Source: Paenibacillus sp. HWE-109 (GTDB lineage Bacteria > Bacillota > Bacilli > Paenibacillales > NBRC-103111). Taken from it: a DNA stretch of 64,000 nucleotides. This document shows positions 17,237-25,800 of this stretch, piece after piece (within the stretch, counting starts at the first letter, position 1; the number at the start of each line of letters is the position of its first letter). The translations under genes and the position numbers were made by a program. The stretch is taken from positions 5,766,001 to 5,830,000 of the forward strand of contig NZ_CP091881.1 of assembly GCF_022163125.1 (NCBI RefSeq), read 5' to 3'. Under the pieces are notes generated by a model, which was not told the DNA's origin, ran no database searches, and saw only the letters and a list, made by a program, of their open reading frames with translations.

Positions 17237-20220
17237 GCAACTCACATGTACACGGCTATGTTGCTTTGCTTCTGCATGCCCATATTCCTTATGTACGTCA
17301 TGACAAGGACGAGATCACGTTGGAAGAACGTTGGTTTTTCGAAGCGGTGGTGGACAGCTATCTGCCGCTGATTGAAATGATGGACCGGCTTCAGGAGGAG
17401 CGTGTTTCATTCCAACTCACCCTCTCGCTGTCTCCTCCGCTCCTCGCCATGTTGGCGGATTCGCACTTGCAAATGAGGCTTCGCCAGCATTTGGTTGCCT
17501 TGTGCGAACTGTCTCAGCGCGAAGTAATTCGTCTGTGGGGACATCAGGACTTCAGCCTCACAGCCCGACTATACGCCGATCATTATCATCGGCTGCTTGC
17601 TATATACGATCGCCTGCGAGGCGATCTCATCGGGAAGTTCCGCAGCCTCAGAAGCGCAGGCTGCTTGGAATTAATCACCTGCGCAGCGACACATGCGTTC
17701 TTGCCCTTGGTCAAGAACGATGTGGTGCTGCGCGCGCAGTTGGAAGCCGCCGTGCAGGAATTCCGGCGGCATCTCGGATCTGCTCCGGCGGGCATCTGGC
17801 TGCCGGAGTGTGGGTACACGCCTGCGCTGGAGCCGCATTTGCAGGCGCTGGGTCTGCGCTATTTCGTCGTTGACGCGCATGCGCATGAGACGGCGGATCG
17901 CGGATTGCCGCTGCGCACGTCAAGCGGCGCCTGCGCCTTCGCTCGGGACCTCGAAGCCGGCGCTCACGTGTGGAGCGCCGAAGTCGGCTACCCGAGCGAC
18001 GCCGACTATCGCGAATATTATCGCGATATCGGCTATGATCTCGGCCAGGGCGGCGGGGCCGAGTGGGAATACTTGAAGCCCTATGTGCTGCCGGACGGCG
18101 CACGCATTCATACGGGCTTCAAGTACTATCGCGTCACCGGCGCTGGTGACGCCAAAGAGCCCTACCACCCGGCGCGCGCCGCTCAGAAAGCTCAGCAGCA
18201 TGCTGAGCATTTCGTCGCCAGCCGGGTGGCGCAGCTTGAGCGCCTCGCTCGCGCGCAAGAGGCGCTGGCTGAAGCAGGCCGCGAAGCGGAGCCTGCGCAG
18301 CCCCCAGTCATCGTATGTCCATACGATGCCGAGCTGTTCGGACACTGGTGGTACGAAGGCCACCAGTGGTTGGAAGCTGTGCTGCGCGGCTTCGCCGCAG
18401 CTAACGCCTTGGGCGTAGTCGTGGACACGACTACGTTAGGCGCCTACGCCGCCGCCCATGCGCCGACCACGGAAGCGGAGCTTCCCGTGTCCAGCTGGGG
18501 CCGCGGCGGCTATGCCGAGGTCTGGCTGCAGCCGCGCAGCCAGTGGGTCCATCCGCAGCTGCACGCAGCGGAGGATCGGCTCGTGCTTGCTGCGCAGAAG
18601 CACGCGGACCCGCAGCTGCTGTCGAAGATGCAGCAGCGGGTGCTCAACCAAGCAGCGCGAGAACTGATGCTCGCACAAAGCAGCGACTGGACGTTCATTC
18701 TGGACGCCCAGACCGTAACCGATTACGCGATCAATCGGATTGAAAGCCATTGCGCCAATCTACATCACTTGCTGCACGCTTTGGATGCAGCAGTTGCAGA
18801 TAGAGAGCTTGCTGAGCTCGTCATTCCTTTAGAAAAAAAATTACCCTTTTTACCTGAGCTTCACTATCGCCTATTCCAACCCACTGCCTCCATTTATTCT
18901 AAGAATAGTACGCTTGGCAGCCTTTGTAGCGCTTCATTATCCCAAACGAAACTTAATTCTTCCGCCAACAAAGCGGCCAACCCTCCTTTGCGCATCCTTA
19001 TGCTGGCGTGGGAGTATCCGCCTAATGTCATCGGTGGCTTGGCTAGAGCAGTTTGCGATTTATCCAAGCAGTTGGCCGCATCGGGTCATGAGATACATGT
19101 TGTTACTTGCCTATCCGGCAGTTGTCTGCCTTATGAAAGATCCGAAGGCGTACATATCCATCGCGCAAGTATCCTGCAATCCGGTGAAGCCACCCCTTTT
19201 CTCGACTGGGTTTTTCAAATAAACCTGGCTTTCACCCAAACGATCGCTCGCTTATCCGAGCAAGGACTGCGATTTGATATTCTGCATGCGCATGATTGGC
19301 TCGTTTATTATGCGGCAAATGAGAGCAAGCAAAGTTTGCAAATCCCGCTTCTAGCAACCATCCACGCCACAGAATATGGCCGTAATCACGGAAACCTGGA
19401 TACACCGGTTCAACAACGCATTCATGTTCTGGAATATAAGCTGGCTGCTGTGGCAGACCACTTAATTGTATGCAGTTTATTTATGCAGCAGGAAATAGAG
19501 AAACTTTTTGAGGTCCCTAAGCATAAGATAAGCGTTATTCCGAATGGGGTTATGCCCTTTCTTATTCCGGTTGACTCGCCCAAGACAGCGAACTCGCAGC
19601 TCGCATCCGCCTTGTTTGATGGTCAATCACCTAATAAAATCATCGCATTCCTGGGCAGACTTGTGTACGAAAAAGGCGTACACATCCTAATTGCCGCGAT
19701 GCGTCTCGTGCTCAAACATTTTCCCCAAGCCAAATTAGTGGTCGCAGGTGCTGGACCAGAACTTGAAAGACTTCAACAACTTGCCGCTCCGCTGGGAGAT
19801 CGCGTCTGTTTTGTTGGTTTCCTGGATGAATCAGATAAGAACCTGCTGCTGCATCAGGCCGAGCTCTGTGTGTTCCCGAGTCTGTACGAACCATTCGGTC
19901 TCGTCGCCCTGGAAGCCATGGCAAGCGGAACACCGCTGATCGTTTCAGATACAGGAGGTCTTGCCGAAATTGTCGACCATGAAGTCAACGGTTTACATGT
20001 TCCTCCAGATGACATACATGCGCTTGCCAGGCTAATCGATAAGCTTTTCCAGAAACCTTTATTTTCAGCCCAACTAACGAAGGAAGCCTTATCCAAAGTC
20101 AGCGCTATTTTTAGCTGGGCACCTATCGGCACTTTGACAATTGAAGCTTACAGTAAATTGATTTTCCAGCAAAATCATGAATCAGGTATAATCCTGCATC
20201 AGAAGGAAATAATCAAATAA
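17233..20220 (+). CDS. GH57 branching-enzyme-like / GT4 glucan synthase fusion, copy 2
   Basis: This 995-residue paralogue of the 11-kb gene starts at TTG 17233, overlapping the previous stop; GGAGG stands 9 bases upstream. The GH57 domain (1-545) has Glu192 in GIWLPECGYTP and Asp365 in CPYDAELFGHWWYEG. It keeps the loop with ILPDG-type and FKYYRVTG motifs that copy 1 lacks. The GT4 domain (about 580-985) shows LMLAWEYPPNVIGGLARAV, FLGRLVYEKGVH and EPFGLVALEAM. Bases about 17650-18700 are extremely G+C-rich compared with both ends of the same gene. Confidence 0.92.
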   Translation: MSNSHVHGYVALLLHAHIPYVRHDKDEITLEERWFFEAVVDSYLPLIEMMDRLQEERVSFQLTLSLSPPLLAMLADSHLQMRLRQHLVALCELSQREVIRLWGHQDFSLTARLYADHYHRLLAIYDRLRGDLIGKFRSLRSAGCLELITCAATHAFLPLVKNDVVLRAQLEAAVQEFRRHLGSAPAGIWLPECGYTPALEPHLQALGLRYFVVDAHAHETADRGLPLRTSSGACAFARDLEAGAHVWSAEVGYPSDADYREYYRDIGYDLGQGGGAEWEYLKPYVLPDGARIHTGFKYYRVTGAGDAKEPYHPARAAQKAQQHAEHFVASRVAQLERLARAQEALAEAGREAEPAQPPVIVCPYDAELFGHWWYEGHQWLEAVLRGFAAANALGVVVDTTTLGAYAAAHAPTTEAELPVSSWGRGGYAEVWLQPRSQWVHPQLHAAEDRLVLAAQKHADPQLLSKMQQRVLNQAARELMLAQSSDWTFILDAQTVTDYAINRIESHCANLHHLLHALDAAVADRELAELVIPLEKKLPFLPELHYRLFQPTASIYSKNSTLGSLCSASLSQTKLNSSANKAANPPLRILMLAWEYPPNVIGGLARAVCDLSKQLAASGHEIHVVTCLSGSCLPYERSEGVHIHRASILQSGEATPFLDWVFQINLAFTQTIARLSEQGLRFDILHAHDWLVYYAANESKQSLQIPLLATIHATEYGRNHGNLDTPVQQRIHVLEYKLAAVADHLIVCSLFMQQEIEKLFEVPKHKISVIPNGVMPFLIPVDSPKTANSQLASALFDGQSPNKIIAFLGRLVYEKGVHILIAAMRLVLKHFPQAKLVVAGAGPELERLQQLAAPLGDRVCFVGFLDESDKNLLLHQAELCVFPSLYEPFGLVALEAMASGTPLIVSDTGGLAEIVDHEVNGLHVPPDDIHALARLIDKLFQKPLFSAQLTKEALSKVSAIFSWAPIGTLTIEAYSKLIFQQNHESGIILHQKEIIK

Positions 20221-20439
20221 TATGGAGAACTATGCCAATTGTAAGCGTGCCCAGTCGAAATTTTCAGAATTTTTTCAAAGAATCATTGATTCCTTGGTAA
20301 TAATTAGGTAACCTATTGGCAAGCCCTGTGCTGCTAAGTCCTGCAATAGCATTGCGAGAAACGCGATATCCCGATGTGGATACCTCAAGGACGGGTTCTG
20401 AATTCGCGATCAAACAAACGAGTGGGGGAAGTGATTTTA

Positions 20440-22401
20440 ATGCCTAGACATCTGGTCATCGGAAACGGTAAATTCCTTATTAACCTCGATCAGCATTCCT
20501 ACATGCGAGATCTGTATTATCCTTTCGTAGGCCAGCTTAACCATATTGGTGGTTACCAATGCCGCGTAGGTATTTGGGTAGATGGTGAATTCGCTTGGTT
20601 GAATGCCCCCGAATGGCAATTCAAGCTCGGTTATGTAGAAGATTCACTCGTCACCGAAGTGACGGCCACGCATCCTGGTCTCGGTGTTACCTTGCTTATG
20701 AATGATGGCGTACACCAGCGCGAGGACATTTACTTGAAACGGATTCAAATCACCAATCACAAAAGCACCGTCCGCGAAGTACGGATGTTCTTCAATCAGG
20801 ATTTGCTCATCAATGAGACCGAAGTTGGAGATACAGCCGCTTACTATCCCTTAACCAATACAGTATTCCATTATAAAAAAGACCGCTATTTTATGTTTAA
20901 CGGCAGCACGGGCACAGAAGGCATTTATCAATACTCTACCGGTGTCAAAAGGTTCTATAACGCCGAAGGCACGTGGCGTGATGCAGAAGACGGCCACCTC
21001 ATGGGGAATGCCATCGCCCAAGGCTCTGTCGACAGCACGATCTCGTTCCGCTTGTTCGTACCACCTAACGGCAACCAGACGCTCTACTACTGGATGGGTG
21101 CAGGCAAGAACTTGGAAGAAGTGAAGAAGCTAGATGCTTATGTCAAAGATAGCCATCCTGGCAAACTGCTTGATCGTGTAACGGTCTACTGGCAGCGGTG
21201 GGCTAATAAAATTGAGCGCGATTATTTTGATCTGAATACGGATGTTCAGCGCCTCTTCAAACAAAGTCTGCTGCTTGTCCGTACTCAAACCGATGTGAAC
21301 GGTGCAATCATCGCGGCGAATGATTCTGACATTATGCAGAGCAACCGTGACCATTACAGCTATATGTGGCCGCGGGACGGCGCTTTAATCGCCTACTCCA
21401 TGTCGATGGCTGGCTACCAAGGCATGATTATTCCCTTCTTTAACTTCTGCGCGAACGTGCTTTCTCCTGAAGGATATCTGCATCATAAATACAATCCGGA
21501 TGGTACCGTAGGTTCCAGCTGGCATCCTTATATTCATTCGGGACGTGTGCAGCTTCCGATTCAAGAAGATGAAACCGCGCTAGTCTTGTTTGCACTATGG
21601 CAGGATTTCCAGAAAAATGGAAGCCTTGAATTTGCCCAATCCCTGTATCGCAACCTCATTCGCCGAGCTGCTCGATTCATGTCCACGTACATTGATCAAG
21701 AGCTGAACTTGCCGAAGCCGAGTTACGATCTGTGGGAAGAGCGCTATGGTATCTATACGTTCACGGCTTCTGCCGTTTATGGCGGATTGATCGCGGCTTC
21801 CAACTTCAGCAATCTGTTTGGTGACGAAGAGCGAAGCAATCGCTACAAGCATACCGCGGAGAAAATCAAATCCGGTATCCTCAAGCATCTGTGGGACGAA
21901 AATGAAGGACGTTTCGTTCGCGGCTTGTATATGGAGGATGGCGAATGGGTCAAAGATATGACGCTCGAGAGCTCGGTCTACGGCATCTTCGAATTCGGCG
22001 TTCTGCCTGCGGACGACGAGCGGGTTGTGGGCACGATGCGAGCGAATAAAGCCGGTCTCACGATCAAAACCGAAGTTGGAGGCTCTGCCCGCTATCATCA
22101 TGATTATTACTTCCAACGCTCAACGGATATTGAGAATGTACCGGGCAATCCATGGATCATCTGTACCCTCTGGATCGCCGAATGGGAAATCGAATACGCC
22201 AAAACGTTGGCTGAACTCGAAGCCCCGCGCCAAACGCTTGAATGGGTCGTCAAGCATGCGATGGAAAGCGGCGTGCTCTCGGAGCAGCTCGATCCTTTCA
22301 CAGGGGATCCGGTTTCCGTTGCTCCACTCACTTGGTCTCACGCGACTTACGTGCTTACCGTTGTGAAGTATTTGAATAAGTACAAACAATTGTCGAAGTA
22401 A
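20440..22401 (+). CDS. GH15 family glycoside hydrolase (glucoamylase/trehalase-like)
   Basis: This 653-residue protein without signal peptide starts at ATG 20440 (MPRHLVIGNGKFLIN). GGGGGAAG is 8 bases upstream; the in-frame opening at 20374 has no ribosome binding site. The N-terminal 270 residues form a beta-sandwich. The (alpha/alpha)6 barrel follows with MWPRDGALIAYSM, SYDLWEERYGIYTFTAS (catalytic-acid Glu) and GVLSEQLDPFTGDPVSVAPL with the second Glu near the end. GH15 enzymes hydrolyse alpha-glucans or trehalose by inversion. Its place after the glucan synthase modules suggests that it trims or mobilises the same intracellular polymer. Confidence 0.88.
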   Translation: MPRHLVIGNGKFLINLDQHSYMRDLYYPFVGQLNHIGGYQCRVGIWVDGEFAWLNAPEWQFKLGYVEDSLVTEVTATHPGLGVTLLMNDGVHQREDIYLKRIQITNHKSTVREVRMFFNQDLLINETEVGDTAAYYPLTNTVFHYKKDRYFMFNGSTGTEGIYQYSTGVKRFYNAEGTWRDAEDGHLMGNAIAQGSVDSTISFRLFVPPNGNQTLYYWMGAGKNLEEVKKLDAYVKDSHPGKLLDRVTVYWQRWANKIERDYFDLNTDVQRLFKQSLLLVRTQTDVNGAIIAANDSDIMQSNRDHYSYMWPRDGALIAYSMSMAGYQGMIIPFFNFCANVLSPEGYLHHKYNPDGTVGSSWHPYIHSGRVQLPIQEDETALVLFALWQDFQKNGSLEFAQSLYRNLIRRAARFMSTYIDQELNLPKPSYDLWEERYGIYTFTASAVYGGLIAASNFSNLFGDEERSNRYKHTAEKIKSGILKHLWDENEGRFVRGLYMEDGEWVKDMTLESSVYGIFEFGVLPADDERVVGTMRANKAGLTIKTEVGGSARYHHDYYFQRSTDIENVPGNPWIICTLWIAEWEIEYAKTLAELEAPRQTLEWVVKHAMESGVLSEQLDPFTGDPVSVAPLTWSHATYVLTVVKYLNKYKQLSK

Positions 22402-22406
22402 GTATG

Positions 22407-22451
22407 AACCTCTTGGAATTGAACATTTGTTCATTCCGAGAGGTTTTTTTT
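22407..22451 (+). terminator. Terminator of the glucan cluster
   Basis: AACCTCTTGGAAT (from 22407) and ATTCCGAGAGGTT (to 22445) form a long stem with inner GAAC/GTTC pairing. Eight T bases follow. Confidence 0.85.
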
Positions 22452-22565
22452 ACGCAACTGCACAATTAAATTACTTTCTGACATGCACCTTTTTACCAAG
22501 ACCTAAATGGTAGCACCGGAGTGGCAAAAAAATCCCATTGGAGTTGTTAGGCCATACAGGGATGG

Positions 22566-22602
22566 AAAAAAAGACCGCTGAGCGATAGTCGCAGGGCGGT
22601 CT
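22566..22602 (-). terminator. Terminator of the RHS operon
   Basis: AGACCGC (22572-22578) and GCGGTCT (22596-22602) pair, with an inner GCGA/TCGC. Read on the minus strand seven T bases follow. It lies just past the small membrane protein gene. Confidence 0.75.
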
Positions 22603-22620
22603 AATTAATGTTTATTAGCT

Positions 22621-22836
22621 TTATATTACTTGAATTATCTTTAGAATGGCAACCATTATCAATAATAGTATTGATAATGACACAGCAATTTTCTTATTAC
22701 GTAATTTCGAAAATAAATAGACAGTAAAAAGATAGATTAAGAAAATAAATTTACCGAGCCAGTTGCTCTCGATTATAAAAAATGCTCCAATGACTAATAG
22801 CACTGAAAAATAAAATACTACCTTTGAGTTTATCAC
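22621..22836 (-). CDS. Small membrane protein coupled to the RHS gene, candidate immunity factor
   Basis: This 71-residue protein has probably three hydrophobic segments (VVFYFSVLLVIGAFFIIE, LGKFIFLIYLFTVYLFS, IAVSLSILLLIMVAILKII) and a basic loop between the second and third. GTG 22836 overlaps the RHS stop codon in GTGA, and GGAG lies 10 bases upstream inside the RHS gene, so translation is coupled. In polymorphic toxin systems the gene right after an RHS toxin commonly encodes the immunity protein; that role is inferred from position alone. Confidence 0.7.
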   Translation of the reverse strand: MINSKVVFYFSVLLVIGAFFIIESNWLGKFIFLIYLFTVYLFSKLRNKKIAVSLSILLLIMVAILKIIQVI

Positions 22837-25800
22837 TTGTAATCACTCCAATATCTATAATCAATTACATTATAACCTTTGGTGACTACAATAAGTTGCT
22901 GTGTATTCTGGGTTTCAATGTCGGTACGATAAATTATGGTTCTTCTTTCACCAACATCTGGATTTTCAGGCATCCAAGCCTCGCTTAATATACCAGCAGT
23001 AAAACCAGTAGGATGCTCAAGGCTCTTCCCGCCAAATTGTTTAGCGACCAGCAAACCAATTCCGTAACCAATTACAGCCTTTGTAGTCTTTGCCTCCCAA
23101 TACTCAAATGAGCTAGTTGTGTTACTTTGTTCCCAATAGGAATATTTAGGGTTTTCATCGTAAAATACCTGACCAGTGGATAAAACACTAACTGTTGTTT
23201 TCTGTCCATTATCTGAGACCAAATCATGGTTCGCAACAGGAACATATTTATATTTAATATCATCTGCCAATTTTTGATTCTTAGAGTAATAGTATTCACT
23301 TCTTATTTGATCAGCTTTTTTTTCAGCATTCATCATATCTTGCACCCTGTTCCATTTACAACTCAGACTCACACATTCTGTGTTATTAGCAGTCATCCAT
23401 TTGTCTGATTGATCTTTGGTTAACTTAATTAAATCTGCATTATCTGATCTTTTAACGTGTCCTGTCGGATCAGAGTAGATCAGAGGATTATTCTCCACAT
23501 AAGTATAAAGGTTCAACGACAGCGGATTATTTATCTGCCCTTCATACGTATCCTCATTTATGAATCTACCCACAGATGGGTCATAGAATCGTGCTCTTAA
23601 ATAGTACAGCCCTGTCTCAGAATCATACTGTTCCCCGGCATATTTGAACGAGTTTGTTATACCTTCCGTTTGACTTGTAACATTACCCCACTCGTCATAC
23701 TGGTACTGATTCACTACGTTCCCGCTCGTATCCACGATCTGGGTAACATCCCCATGACCATTGTATAAATAATAATACATCTTACTCGTGCTTGTCTCTT
23801 TTTTCGCCAATAAGCGGTCGCCTCGGATGTAGTTAGCTTTAACTGTATTGTTTCCGTCACTTTCTGAGATGACTTGTCCGCCTGCGTTGTACTGATACTG
23901 TACTGTTTGCGTACCAGAAGTTTTCTTGTAACGCAAGTTATTAGGCGCGTAAGCAAACGATATTGTATTGGTGCCACTTGTAACACTAGTCAATCGATTA
24001 AGTAAATCATACGAGTAGCCTGTATCAGATAAAGAGAGATTCATAGCGTTGTCTTGCAGGGTCGAACGGTTACCTTTCAAATCGTACATATAACTCGCTG
24101 TGCTTCCATCTTGTCTGTTAATCGTACGTAATCGATTTAAAGCGTCATACGTGTAATTCGTAGTATTTGTAACCTGATTCACAGTCTCTGTTTTAGACGT
24201 GATGTTATTATTATCATCGTACTCATATGAATAGGTAGATAGAGTCGTGCTGCCTTTAGTATTGGTTACTGCATGTAGCCGATTCAACGCATCATACATA
24301 TTGGCTGTCTTTAATACCGAACCGTCTGACAATGTTGGGTAAGTAATACTCTTTACTTTTCCATTTGCGTAATATTCATACGATGCATTAACAGTATCAG
24401 CTGTATTAGCAGTGGATTGACCATCCACTTGAACCTTATCCATCCGCTGTTTGTCATAGTGAAAGTTCACATTGTAACTTGAAAGGTTATTTGTTTGTCT
24501 AGTAACACGACTGTTACTATCATAGGCAAGTGACAAATTCGAACTGTAATTAGTACCGGACATGCTTATGGAAGTCAATCGTTTCATGTTGTCCATGCCT
24601 GTTGTCATGCTTCCCGTACTGATTCCATTCAAATACGTTTCTGCCTTATCATACATGATGCCGTTACTGCCGATAATCGACATACTTGAAAGTGTTGTGC
24701 CACTAGCGGATACCGTGCTAACGGTAAGACGATTCTGTTCATCATACTGATTGGTAAAGATCGTGCCATTGCGATCCGTATGTTTGTTTAGCAAGCCCAT
24801 ATTATTGTACGTGTAGGTTTCACTTAAATTGGATGGATCGGTCTTCTGTATGAGTCCTCCAATTTCGTTATATTGCTTCGTGTTAAGTACTGCTGGCGTA
24901 TCGGAAGAACTACTCTGCATGGAAACCTGTTGCAAGTTTCCTCCTGTATCGTACTGGTAATTAGTTAATTGTCCCAAGGCATCCTTCAGTGTGACCAGAC
25001 GATTCAGCTTATCGTAGGTGAACTTTCTCGTTACACCATCTGCATTAAAGTTTTTCTTCGGATCGATATACGTAGCTACATTCCCTAAAATATCGTACAT
25101 ATAAGATTCCGTTACCGGCTGAGTCTGATTCGGCCAATCCTTATAAGCACGAATTGTCAGCAGACGTCCCCATTGATCTGCATCTCGTTCAACGTAGCTG
25201 GATTTCAGATTGTTTTGCGCCGAATTAGTTCGATATGCACTAACATCTGCTGCCGCGACAAAGTAATGAGTGGATCGACGTGCTTTGAGATTATATTCGG
25301 TCTCGTACAGATTGCCATATACATCCGCCACTTCATTTTGTCTGCCCCATGCATCGTAATTCGCTGTAGACGTATTCCCCATAGGGTCGATGGAATAATT
25401 TACTCTTGAAAGATCATCGTAGTGGTATTGATTAAACTTCCACGTACCTGTATTCGGATCAATAAACTGTTTAATTCGCAAGTTACCTAAACTATCATGA
25501 AACTCGTATTGTTCATTTAAGTAGGTAATAGAATTATTTGATTTTTGGGTATACTTCCGATAAGAGCGTACATGTAAGCCATAATTACCAACATTTGTAG
25601 AATCATAGAGTTGTGAACTTGTGGAGTTGATATAAATATACACATCTGAAACATCGTATTGTCCACCATTCAAATTCTTAAAGGTAGGGTACTTCACCTC
25701 CGTGGTACGGCCTAACGCATCATAGGTATACGCTGTTTTGTTAGTATTCTCATCGGTCACATCTTTCAATAATCCTGTCCCGATGTAATAAGTCATCTTT

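Noticed and set aside
17500..18430. Several long frames on both strands inside the GH57/GT4 gene
   Set aside because: They are caused by the very high GC3 of this block; the GH57 motifs lie in one continuous frame.
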